From positions 1,054,001 through 1,118,000 of the forward strand of contig NZ_JAQISN010000001.1 in the NCBI RefSeq assembly GCF_037450285.1: a stretch of 64,000 nucleotides of DNA. Direction: 5' to 3'. Below, piece by piece: positions 1 to 7,982 of the stretch. Source of the DNA: Erwinia sp. SLM-02 (GTDB lineage Bacteria > Pseudomonadota > Gammaproteobacteria > Enterobacterales > Enterobacteriaceae). The number at the start of each line of letters is the position of its first letter. Within the stretch, counting starts at the first letter, position 1. The position numbers were made by a program, and so were the translations under genes. Below the pieces are notes generated by a model that made no database searches, was not told where the DNA came from, and saw nothing but the letters and a program-made list of their open reading frames with translations.

Positions 1-1887
1 GGGCTGTTTATTCGTATGGCGTGGCACAGCGCGGGAACCTACCGTTCGGTTGACGGACGCGGCGGTTCCGGCCGCGGCCAGCAGCGCTTTGCGCCGCTCA
101 ACTCCTGGCCTGATAACGTCAGCCTGGATAAAGCACGTCGGCTGCTCTGGCCGGTGAAGCAAAAATACGGTCAGAAAATCTCCTGGGCCGACCTCTATAT
201 TCTTGCCGGTAACGTGGCGCTGGAAAACTCCGGCTTCCGCACCTTCGGCTTTGGCGCCGGGCGTGAAGACGTCTGGGAGCCGGACCTGGATGTGAACTGG
301 GGCGATGAAAAAAACTGGCTTGAGCACCGCCACCCGGAAGCGCTGGCGCAGTCGCCGCTGGGCGCCACGGAAATGGGGCTGATATACGTTAACCCGGAAG
401 GCCCGGAACACAGCGGTGACCCGGCTTCGGCCGCACCCGCCATCCGCGCCACCTTTGGCAACATGGGCATGAATGACGAAGAGATCGTCGCGCTGATTGC
501 CGGTGGTCATACCCTGGGGAAAACGCACGGGGCGGCACCGGCCAGCCACGTCGGCACCGATCCGGAAGCCTCGCCGATTGAAGCTCAGGGCCTGGGCTGG
601 GCCAGCAGCTACGGCAGCGGATCCGGCGCGCATGCCATCACCTCCGGTCTGGAAGTGACCTGGTCGCAGACGCCAACCCAGTGGAGCAACTACTTCTTCG
701 AGAACCTGTTCAAGTACGAGTGGGTGCAGACCCGCAGCCCGGCGGGGGCGATTCAGTTCGAAGCCAGCAACGCGGCGGACGTGATCCCGGACGCCTTCGA
801 TTCCGCGAAGAAGCACAAGCCGACCATGCTGGTCACCGATCTGACCCTGCGCTTTGACCCTCAGTTCGAAGCAATTTCCCGCCGCTTCCTCAACGATCCG
901 CAGGCGTTTAATGAGGCCTTCGCCCGCGCCTGGTACAAGCTGACCCACCGCGATATGGGGCCAAAAGCCCGCTACATCGGTCCGGAAGTGCCAAAAGAGG
1001 ATCTGATCTGGCAGGATCCGCTGCCGCAGCCGGTGTATCACCCAACGGTGAGTGATATCGCCGTGCTGAAAGAGAAAATTAAGGCATCCGGCCTGACGAT
1101 CGGCGAGCTGGTTTCGGTGGCGTGGGCCTCGGCCTCGACCTTCCGCGGCGGCGATAAGCGCGGCGGTGCCAATGGGGCAAGGCTGGCCTTACTGCCGCAG
1201 CGCGAGTGGGAGGTCAACGCCGTTGCCGCCCGCGTGCTGCCAACGCTGGAAGGGATCCAGCAGTCGGTGCAAAAAGCCTCGCTGGCGGATGTCATCGTGC
1301 TGGCCGGATCGGTGGGCGTGGAGCTGGCGGCGAAGGCGGCCGGTGTGGACATCGAGGTGCCGTTTACCCCGGGCCGCGTGGATGCACGCCAGGATCAGAC
1401 CGATGTTGATTCGTTCGAATGGCTGAAGCCGCTGGCCGATGGTTTCCGCAACTATCGCGGGAACAGTAGTGCTGGCTCCACCGAGAACCTGCTGATCGAT
1501 AAGGCCCAGCAGCTGACGCTGACCGTGCCGGAACTGACGGTGCTGGTGGGCGGTCTGCGTGCGCTGGGGGCGAACTACGACGGCAGCCAGCACGGCGTGT
1601 TCAGCAGCCGCACCGGCGAACTGAACGCCGACTTCTTCGTTAATCTGCTGGATATGCGCACCGAGTGGAAAGCGACAGACGCCAGCGCCGAGCGGTTTGA
1701 AGGGCGCGATCGTCAGAGCGGGGCAGTGAAGTTTACCGCCACCCGTGCCGATCTGGTGTTTGGTTCCAACGCCGTGCTGCGCGCCTCGGCGGAGGTGTAC
1801 GCCAGTGAGGATGCCAAAGAGAAGTTTGTGAAGGACTTTGTCGCCGCCTGGACCCGGGTGATGAATCTGGACCGCTTCGATATCTGA
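1..1887 (+). CDS. katG: Catalase-peroxidase KatG, 5' end outside window
   Basis: Bifunctional haem catalase-peroxidase that removes H2O2. The reading frame is open from base 1, so the gene is cut by the window edge and roughly the first 100 residues are missing. The first visible residues, RMAWHSAGTYR, are the distal haem-pocket motif with catalytic Arg, Trp and His; the Met at base 16 is therefore internal, not a start. The Tyr of LIYVNPEGP and the Met of MGMNDEE complete the Trp-Tyr-Met crosslink typical of KatG, and AGGHTLGKTHG carries the proximal haem His. The second, non-haem peroxidase-like domain follows to the end. A hairpin terminator lies just after the stop codon. Confidence 0.97.
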   Translation, partial: GLFIRMAWHSAGTYRSVDGRGGSGRGQQRFAPLNSWPDNVSLDKARRLLWPVKQKYGQKISWADLYILAGNVALENSGFRTFGFGAGREDVWEPDLDVNWGDEKNWLEHRHPEALAQSPLGATEMGLIYVNPEGPEHSGDPASAAPAIRATFGNMGMNDEEIVALIAGGHTLGKTHGAAPASHVGTDPEASPIEAQGLGWASSYGSGSGAHAITSGLEVTWSQTPTQWSNYFFENLFKYEWVQTRSPAGAIQFEASNAADVIPDAFDSAKKHKPTMLVTDLTLRFDPQFEAISRRFLNDPQAFNEAFARAWYKLTHRDMGPKARYIGPEVPKEDLIWQDPLPQPVYHPTVSDIAVLKEKIKASGLTIGELVSVAWASASTFRGGDKRGGANGARLALLPQREWEVNAVAARVLPTLEGIQQSVQKASLADVIVLAGSVGVELAAKAAGVDIEVPFTPGRVDARQDQTDVDSFEWLKPLADGFRNYRGNSSAGSTENLLIDKAQQLTLTVPELTVLVGGLRALGANYDGSQHGVFSSRTGELNADFFVNLLDMRTEWKATDASAERFEGRDRQSGAVKFTATRADLVFGSNAVLRASAEVYASEDAKEKFVKDFVAAWTRVMNLDRFDI

Positions 1888-1893
1888 CCGGCT

Positions 1894-1920
1894 TCTCCCC
1901 GGTGATATCCGCCGGGGAGA
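1894..1920 (+). terminator. Hairpin downstream of katG
   Basis: A perfect 9-bp inverted repeat (TCTCCCCGG / CCGGGGAGA, 9-nt loop) begins 7 bases after the katG stop codon. No long T-run follows, so it may be an mRNA-stabilising hairpin or a weak or factor-assisted terminator between katG and the convergent permease gene. Confidence 0.55.
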
Positions 1921-1985
1921 CGAACATACTGCCACCAAGCCTGCCGGGTGTTCCTTCGCAGGCGCAGTGGCTATCGCTAAGTAAG

Positions 1986-3512
1986 TTACAGTGCTTTCTG
2001 CGGCTGGTTCGCCGTCACCTTTCCGGCTGCTGATAGCACTGCCGAAACCGGTTCAATCTTCAGCGCAAAGGTCAGCAGCGCATAGATCCCGCCGCCGGTC
2101 ACCATCGACACAATCACCCCGATATTCGCCGTAGCAAACACGCTGTGGCGGGCCTCATCCGTCAGTAAAAAGCCGACGATATGCGCGATATACGGATCGC
2201 TGGAGGTAATGGTCCCCAGCCCGACCAGCGTGGCGATAAACAGTGCCAGCAGCGCCGTCCAGCGCCCTCCAATCCCGCCGGAACCGGGTTTACGGGTGGC
2301 GGTGATATCCCAGCCGCTTCGCTTCTGGCGTATAAAGTCGATCAGCTGGATAGCGCCGGCGGAGCCGATGACCACCGAGATCGATGCCAGGAACGACTGA
2401 AAGGTCGACAGGAACGAATCGGAAATAAACATCAGGTAAAACGCGCCAAAGCCGATGATCAGCGCATTCAGCACGGTGGTCGCCGCGCGGCTGACCGGCA
2501 GGCCGAGCGCCAGCAGCGCCAGTCCGGAGCTGTAGATGCCGGTAATCGCCGCCGACAGCAGGGAGATAATAATCACCACGGAGAACGGTACGTAGAACCA
2601 CATCGGCAGCAGATCGGTCAGCGAGGAAATCGGTGCCTGCGCCGCCGCCGCGCTCAGGTCGGGGTTGCTGTCTGCCAGCAGGGTGCCGAGGATCAGCAGG
2701 ATACTGACCGGGAAGGAGATACCCGCGGTGGTCCAGAAAATCACCTTTGAGGCCGGGGTTTTCGTGGGCAGGTAGCGGGCAAAATCGCCGCCGTAGTTCA
2801 GAAAGCCCAGCCCGACCATGGTCATCGCCATCACCGCGCCGCCAATCCAGGTCAGCAGGCTGCCCTGATGGGCGCTGACGCCCACGCGATCCCAGTGAAT
2901 ATGCGGCAGGATCAGGAAAATAAAGATAATGCTCATAAAGCCGGTCAGCCAGGCAATGTACTTTTCCACCTTCATAATCAGCTGATGGCCGTAGACGGCC
3001 ACCGACATGGTCAGCGCCAGGCTGAGAATAAACCAGCCGAGAATGCAGCTCAGCGTCGGTTTGCCGTCGGCCAGCGCGAAGGCGGCGGGCCAGAGTTTGG
3101 CAAACAGCGCCGCGCCGGAGGTGGAGGCCAGGGTGATCAGGGTGATCTTCCAGCCCATATTCGAAATATAGGCGAACAGCGTCGGGAACTTGTTGCCGTG
3201 ATAGCCAAAGCACAGGCGGGTCTGCGTCAGCGTCGGCAGGCCGGTGCGCGGGCCGCCAACGGCCAGGATGCCCACCAGAAAGCAGGAGATCAGATAGCCG
3301 ACGATGCCGGCGCTGATCGACTGCCAGACGTTAAGGCCGAGGGAATAAACGTAAATCCCGTAGGCGATGCCGAGGATTGAGACGTTCCAGGAAAACCAGA
3401 CCGGGAACAGCCCGGACGGCGAGCCATAGCGTTCAGACTGCGGAACGGCATTCACGCCGTTGGCTTCAACTTTTAACCCACCGGAGGCGGGCTGCTGCGT
3501 AGCGTTTGTCAT
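1986..3512 (-). CDS. NCS1-family nucleobase permease
   Basis: Inner-membrane transporter of the nucleobase:cation symporter-1 family (cytosine/purine/uracil/thiamine/allantoin permeases), 508 residues with about twelve hydrophobic segments. The N-terminal part has the NCS1-type sequence FPVWFSWNVSILGIAYG, followed by GPRTGLPTLTQTR. It lies 22 bases after a DeoD-like nucleoside phosphorylase gene on the same strand, so the two are probably co-transcribed for uptake and salvage of a base or nucleoside. It is longer than E. coli CodB (about 420 residues). The exact substrate cannot be read from the sequence. Confidence 0.85.
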   Translation of the reverse strand: MTNATQQPASGGLKVEANGVNAVPQSERYGSPSGLFPVWFSWNVSILGIAYGIYVYSLGLNVWQSISAGIVGYLISCFLVGILAVGGPRTGLPTLTQTRLCFGYHGNKFPTLFAYISNMGWKITLITLASTSGAALFAKLWPAAFALADGKPTLSCILGWFILSLALTMSVAVYGHQLIMKVEKYIAWLTGFMSIIFIFLILPHIHWDRVGVSAHQGSLLTWIGGAVMAMTMVGLGFLNYGGDFARYLPTKTPASKVIFWTTAGISFPVSILLILGTLLADSNPDLSAAAAQAPISSLTDLLPMWFYVPFSVVIIISLLSAAITGIYSSGLALLALGLPVSRAATTVLNALIIGFGAFYLMFISDSFLSTFQSFLASISVVIGSAGAIQLIDFIRQKRSGWDITATRKPGSGGIGGRWTALLALFIATLVGLGTITSSDPYIAHIVGFLLTDEARHSVFATANIGVIVSMVTGGGIYALLTFALKIEPVSAVLSAAGKVTANQPQKAL

Positions 3513-3534
3513 CGGATAAGCCTTATCAAGAGGT

Positions 3535-4245
3535 TCAGTCGTTATAAATGGCGGTTTCTAAAGCGAGCCGGAACATATTGTCTAACGCGGTTTGTTGTTG
3601 TTCCTCAGCGGGTTCTTCGCCGGTATTGCTGTTAATGCAGGCGGTCAGCAGGCTTAACGCTCTGGCGCGATACTGCGCGGCGAGCGTGTACAGCGCCGAC
3701 GTCTCCATCTCCACGGCCAGGATGTTCATTTTGCGCAGCGCGGGCAGCATGGCGTCGGGTTTGTCGTACAGCAGGTCGTTGGTGAAGGTGTTGCCGAACT
3801 GAGTGGGGATCTGCCTATCCTGCGCCACCGTCCAGCAGTGGCGCAGCAGATCGAAGTCCGCCACGGCGGCGTAGTCGTAGCCGGCGAAGCGGTCGCGGTT
3901 GACCGAGGAGGAGGTGCCCGCCCCGGTCGCCACGATCACCTTACGCATATCCACGCCGTCATCCACCGCACCGCAGGTGCCCACGCGGATCAGCGTGTTC
4001 ACCCCGAAGCCGTTGATCAGCTCGTGGGCATAGATAGAAACGGAAGGGATCCCCATGCCGTGGGCCATCACGGAGAGGCGCTTTCCCTTGTAGAAGCCGG
4101 TATAGCCAAACATATTGCGGGTATCGCAGACGCGCCGGGCATCGGTCAGCCAGGTTTCGGCAATGCGCTGCGCGCGCAGCGGATCGCCGGGCATGATTAC
4201 GGTATCGGCGAAGTCGCCGGGCTGGGCATTTATGTGGGGTGTCAT
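3535..4245 (-). CDS. DeoD-type nucleoside phosphorylase with altered base-binding site
   Basis: 236-residue trimeric-PNP-fold nucleoside phosphorylase. It aligns without gaps to E. coli DeoD: His4, Gly20, Arg24, Arg43 and Arg87 (phosphate and ribose site) and Met180/Glu181 are kept, and Ser90 is Thr. The two residues that protonate and recognise the purine, Asp204 and Arg217 in DeoD, are Ile204 and Gln217 here, in a loop reading TACINSNTGEE that looks more like the uridine phosphorylase loop. It is therefore probably not a standard purine nucleoside phosphorylase. It is the first gene of a two-gene unit with the NCS1 permease and diverges from a Crp-family regulator. Family is certain; substrate is unknown. 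Confidence 0.85.
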   Translation of the reverse strand: MTPHINAQPGDFADTVIMPGDPLRAQRIAETWLTDARRVCDTRNMFGYTGFYKGKRLSVMAHGMGIPSVSIYAHELINGFGVNTLIRVGTCGAVDDGVDMRKVIVATGAGTSSSVNRDRFAGYDYAAVADFDLLRHCWTVAQDRQIPTQFGNTFTNDLLYDKPDAMLPALRKMNILAVEMETSALYTLAAQYRARALSLLTACINSNTGEEPAEEQQQTALDNMFRLALETAIYND

Positions 4246-4432
4246 CGGAGTGCTCCTGCTGGATTCAGGCCCTGATGGTAGAAAGCCCGGCGCGGCGTGA
4301 AAAAGGCAAATGTCCGGCCCTGGCCGACGGGGATCACAAAATTCATTTATTTGCCGTTCTGCACGGGGCGGGATCGGTAGAAAACGCGGCGGGCGGGCCT
4401 GAGGAGTGCGAAAATAAGCGCCGGGCAGCGTA

Positions 4433-4462
4433 TTGACAAGGGTTCAGGAGGGCGGCTAGTCT
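4433..4462 (+). promoter_or_regulatory. Candidate promoter for the Crp-family regulator
   Basis: A perfect -35 hexamer TTGACA at 4433-4438 is followed after 17-18 bases by a poor -10 (CTAGTC or TAGTCT). A weak -10 with a good -35 suits an activator-dependent promoter. It lies in the 249-base divergent region between the phosphorylase and regulator genes. Confidence 0.35.
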
Positions 4463-4494
4463 CAGCCACTTTTTGCCGCTGAGATCGCGATATT

Positions 4495-5151
4495 ATGACA
4501 ATTATTCAGCAGTTTGCGCAGCGCGGGCATCAGATCCTGCGTGATGCGGTTAATGCGGTACCGCTGAAAAGCAAAGCGATCGGCGCCGGTGAGTTTATTT
4601 TGCGCCAGGGGGAAGAGATTACCGCCCTGTACTGGATCGCCCTGGGTGAATACACCATGCATTACAGCGCGGGCAACGGTAAGGCCTTCAGCCTCGGGCA
4701 GCGCTTCGTCAGCGATACCATTATCGGCGAGATTGAATACCTGACCCAGACCCCCAGCCAGTTCTCCGTGGTGGCCCACGAAGCGATGACGGTTAAGGTG
4801 ATCCCGCGCGCGATGATGGACGCACTGTTAACCCGTCATGCCGAGGTCGGCGTCTGGCTCAGCCAGCTGCTGTCGAACAGCTATCAGCGCGGCATGGCGA
4901 AAACCATGGAGCGTTTTCTCCAGCCGCTGGTGTTGAATATCGTGGCGGATCTGTATGAACGCCATCAGCAGAACAAACCGCTGGTTGATTTCTCGCAGGT
5001 TTACCGGGAAGCCGAGCGATTTGGCTGCTCCGAGCGCACCTACCGCCGCGCGCTGCATCAGCTGGTGGACGAAAAGTATCTGGTGAAGGTCGCCAGCGAG
5101 TATGTCATTTGCGATATCGAGAGATTCCGCCAACTGCTCCTGCTTGCGTGA
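4495..5151 (+). CDS. Crp/Fnr-family regulator, YeiL-like
   Basis: 218-residue transcription factor with an N-terminal cyclic-nucleotide-binding-type beta barrel (residues about 20-120) and a C-terminal winged helix-turn-helix (about 165-205, with EAERFGCSERTYRRALHQL as the HTH). Length and architecture match E. coli YeiL, which also sits near nucleoside uptake and salvage genes. It is divergent from the phosphorylase/permease pair, which suggests it controls that pair. No cysteine cluster typical of Fnr Fe-S binding is visible. The assignment to YeiL itself is tentative. Confidence 0.75.
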   Translation: MTIIQQFAQRGHQILRDAVNAVPLKSKAIGAGEFILRQGEEITALYWIALGEYTMHYSAGNGKAFSLGQRFVSDTIIGEIEYLTQTPSQFSVVAHEAMTVKVIPRAMMDALLTRHAEVGVWLSQLLSNSYQRGMAKTMERFLQPLVLNIVADLYERHQQNKPLVDFSQVYREAERFGCSERTYRRALHQLVDEKYLVKVASEYVICDIERFRQLLLLA

Positions 5152-5304
5152 AGTCATACAGCCCGCGGCGCCGTCGGATGCCGGGTTCGCCGTCAACCCG
5201 GGTCGGATTAACCCTGGGGGTATTTCTTTACATTTTGTGAAAACCGTTTTGCCCCGATGTGAATGAATTCTAATTTAATCAGCCTGTTAATTACTTTCAT
5301 CCTT

Positions 5305-5326
5305 TCGCCCCTGACATCAGGGGCGA
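5305..5326. promoter_or_regulatory. 22-bp perfect dyad upstream of the gluconate dehydrogenase operon
   Basis: Arms TCGCCCCTGA and TCAGGGGCGA are perfect reverse complements separated by only two bases (CA). A 2-nt gap is too short for a good RNA loop, so a DNA operator is more likely. It lies 134 bases before the first gene of the operon, in a 309-base non-coding region that otherwise shows only an AT-rich stretch at about 5220-5300. Confidence 0.5.
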
Positions 5327-5412
5327 TGAAAATGGATTTTCTGCGGCGTTCTCAGGCATTGCTTCCGTGTAGTATGGCTAATAGATAAGGCATAACAAGA
5401 CCTTATCAGTCC

Positions 5413-5437
5413 GGCAGCCGTTCCCCGGCTGCCCTTT
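5413..5437 (+). terminator. Intrinsic-terminator-like hairpin in the operon leader
   Basis: GGCAGCC (5413-5419) and GGCTGCC (5427-5433) form a 7-bp GC-rich stem with a 7-nt loop followed by CTTTTAG. It ends only about 20 bases before the ATG of the first dehydrogenase gene. It could attenuate transcription into the operon or end a short upstream transcript. Confidence 0.45.
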
Positions 5438-5460
5438 TAGCGAAAGCAACAGGAAGCTTT

Positions 5461-6189
5461 ATGAGCGAACAAGGAAAACAGGGCGTCCCCCCAAGGCGTC
5501 GCTTTTTGCAGCAAACTCTCGCCCTTATCCCGCTGGCCGCCGCCGGCAGCAGCGGTCTGGTGTCACTCAACGGCCTGGCGGCATCCGAAAAGTCACAGGG
5601 CGTCAGTGCCGATTACGTGCCGACCTTTTTCAACAGTGAAGAGTGGCCGTTTGTGCTGGCCGTCTGCGATCGCCTGATCCCGGCGGATGAGTATGGCCCG
5701 GGCGCCGTCAGTGAAGGCGTGCCGGTATTTATCGACCGGCAGATGGAGCTGCCCTACGGATACGGTCATCTGTGGTATATGCACGCCCCCTTCGGCAGTG
5801 CACAACCCGAGCTGGGCTATCAGTCAGCGCTGGTACCGCGTGAGACCTGGCGACGGGGCATCAAGGCCGTTAACGCCCGGTGCCAGAAAACGTTCCACAA
5901 AACCTTTGCCGAACTCAACGCTCAGCAGCAGGATGACATTTTGCGCCGGCTTGAAAGTGGCGAGCTGAGTTTTGATGACGTGCCGGGCAGCCTGTTCTTC
6001 ACGCAAATGCTGGAGAACTGCAAGGAGGGCTATCTGGCCGACCCGCTGCACGGCGGCAATCAGACGCTGGCCTCGTGGAAGATGATTGGCTTCCCCGGCG
6101 CGCGCGCCGACTACCCGCAGGTGATGGATAACCCGAACCGGCCGTATCCGCTTGGCCCGGTCAGTATTTCAGGGAAGAGGAGCGTGTAG
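5461..6189 (+). CDS. Gluconate 2-dehydrogenase-type small (gamma) subunit
   Basis: 242-residue subunit 3 of a membrane-bound, flavin/cytochrome gluconate-2-dehydrogenase-type complex. The N-terminus has a twin-arginine signal (PPRRRFLQQTLALIPLAAAG), so the folded subunit is exported by Tat, probably carrying the flavoprotein with it. The body (VCDRLIPADEYGPGAVSEGV) matches the gluconate_2-dh3 family. AGGAAG precedes the ATG. It is the first gene of a three-gene operon (small subunit, FAD subunit, triheme cytochrome c). Related complexes oxidise 2-ketogluconate or sorbitol, so the substrate is not fixed. Confidence 0.9.
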   Translation: MSEQGKQGVPPRRRFLQQTLALIPLAAAGSSGLVSLNGLAASEKSQGVSADYVPTFFNSEEWPFVLAVCDRLIPADEYGPGAVSEGVPVFIDRQMELPYGYGHLWYMHAPFGSAQPELGYQSALVPRETWRRGIKAVNARCQKTFHKTFAELNAQQQDDILRRLESGELSFDDVPGSLFFTQMLENCKEGYLADPLHGGNQTLASWKMIGFPGARADYPQVMDNPNRPYPLGPVSISGKRSV

Positions 6190-6191
6190 CC

Positions 6192-7967
6192 ATGGCGATA
6201 AAAAAAGAGCCTGTGGATATTGTTATCGTCGGATTCGGCTGGACCGGGTCGCTGATGGCAAAAGAACTGGCGGACACCGGCCTGAAAATTCTGGCGCTGG
6301 AGCGGGGTGAAGCGCGGGATACCTGGCCTGATTTTGCCTATCCGCGAATTACCGACGAGCTGACCTACGGTATTCGCCTCAAGCTGTTCCAGGATCCGGC
6401 GAAAGAGACGGTGACCGTTCGCCATACCTCGTCGCAAACGGCATTGCCCTACCGCCGTTTCGGGTCTTTTTTGCCCGGCAACGGCGTGGGCGGCGCGGGC
6501 GTGCACTGGAACGGCATGCTGTGGCGTCCGCTGCATGCGGATTTAAAAATGCGCAGCACGGTGATTGAGAAGTACGGGGCGGATTTTATCCCTGCGGATA
6601 TGACCGTGCAGGATTACCCGTTCAGCTATGACGAGATGGAGCCGTTTTTCGACAAGTTTGAAAAAATCTGCGGTACGGCGGGCCAGGCCGGTAACCTGAA
6701 CGGGACGCGTATTGAGGGCGGGAATCCCTTCGAATGCGCGCGGCGCAACCCGTATCCCACCAAACCGCTCAAGCAGCAGTATTCGGGCATGCTGTTCAGC
6801 AAAGCCGCTAAAGAACTGGGCTATCATCCGTTTCCGGTTCCCGCGGCCAACTGTAGCGAACCCTGGACGAACCCCTACGGCGTGCAGCTCGGCGTGTGTA
6901 ACTACTGTGGTTTCTGTGAAAGATACGGCTGCTTTACCTACGCGAAAGCCTCGCCGCAGTCGTGCGTTCATCCGGCCCTGAAGGCGTACAGCAACATCGA
7001 GGTGCGAACGCAGTCGCAGGTGCTGCGGGTGAATACCGACGCCAGCGGCAGAAAAGCCACCGGCGTGACCTACGTGGATGCCAGCGGCCAGGAAGTTGAG
7101 CAGCCGGCCGATCTCGTGGTGCTGAGCGCCTTCCAGCTGCATAACGTGCGCCTGCTGCTGCTGTCGAAAATCGGCAAGCCCTACGATCCGGTCAGCGGTG
7201 AAGGCGTGGTGGGACGGAACTATGCCTATCAGATGAACGGCGGGATCTCGCTGTTTTTCAATAAAGAGACGTTCTTCAACCCGTTTGCCGCCACCGGCAC
7301 CACCGGGATGTTTATCGACGAATTCAACGCCGAAAACTTCGACCATTCCGCTCTGGGCTTTATCGGGGGATCGACGATTTCTGCGACGATCACCGGCGGG
7401 CGCCCCATCCAGCAAATGACCACTCCACGCGATGCACCTTCGTGGGGGACTGGCTGGAAAAAAGCCATCAAAGAGAGCTACCTGCATACGATGAACGTCA
7501 GTGCGTCCGGCTCGGTGATGCCCTACAGGCAGTGCTATCTCGACCTCGATCCCACTTACAGGGATCTGCACGGGCAGCCGCTGCTGCGCATGACCTTCGA
7601 CTGGCAGGCAAACGAGCTGAAAATGACCCATTTCATCGGCGGCAAGGCGGAGGGCATCGTCCGGCAAATCAACCCCGACCGCTACGACATGGGCTTTATG
7701 GGGAAGGATGCGCACTATGATGTTCGCCCGTATCAGTCCACGCACACTACCGGCGGGGCGGTGATGGGCGATAACCCGAAAACCAGCGTGGTCAACAAAT
7801 ACCTGCAAAGCTGGGACGTACCGAACGTCTTTGTACTGGGCGCCTGCTGTTTCCCGCAGAATCAGGCCTACAACCCGACGGGGATCGTCGGTGCCACCGC
7901 GCTGTTTGCCGCCGAGGCAATCCGCACGCAGTATCTGGCAAATCCTGGACCGCTGGTTCAGGTCTGA
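6192..7967 (+). CDS. GMC-type FAD subunit of gluconate 2-dehydrogenase-type complex
   Basis: 591-residue glucose-methanol-choline flavoprotein. The N-terminal dinucleotide fold reads VDIVIVGFGWTGSLMAKELA with LALERGE as the next strand. GNGVGGAGVHWNGMLWR is the typical FAD-contact region, and the C-terminal THTTGGAVMGDNPKTSVVNK plus NPTGIVGATALFAAEAI complete the GMC fold. No signal peptide is seen, which fits co-export with the Tat-tagged small subunit encoded 2 bases upstream. CNYCGFCERYGC is a cysteine cluster near residues 235-247. Electrons should pass to the triheme cytochrome encoded 15 bases downstream. Confidence 0.92.
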   Translation: MAIKKEPVDIVIVGFGWTGSLMAKELADTGLKILALERGEARDTWPDFAYPRITDELTYGIRLKLFQDPAKETVTVRHTSSQTALPYRRFGSFLPGNGVGGAGVHWNGMLWRPLHADLKMRSTVIEKYGADFIPADMTVQDYPFSYDEMEPFFDKFEKICGTAGQAGNLNGTRIEGGNPFECARRNPYPTKPLKQQYSGMLFSKAAKELGYHPFPVPAANCSEPWTNPYGVQLGVCNYCGFCERYGCFTYAKASPQSCVHPALKAYSNIEVRTQSQVLRVNTDASGRKATGVTYVDASGQEVEQPADLVVLSAFQLHNVRLLLLSKIGKPYDPVSGEGVVGRNYAYQMNGGISLFFNKETFFNPFAATGTTGMFIDEFNAENFDHSALGFIGGSTISATITGGRPIQQMTTPRDAPSWGTGWKKAIKESYLHTMNVSASGSVMPYRQCYLDLDPTYRDLHGQPLLRMTFDWQANELKMTHFIGGKAEGIVRQINPDRYDMGFMGKDAHYDVRPYQSTHTTGGAVMGDNPKTSVVNKYLQSWDVPNVFVLGACCFPQNQAYNPTGIVGATALFAAEAIRTQYLANPGPLVQV

Positions 7968-7982
7968 CAGGGAGGAATGCAG

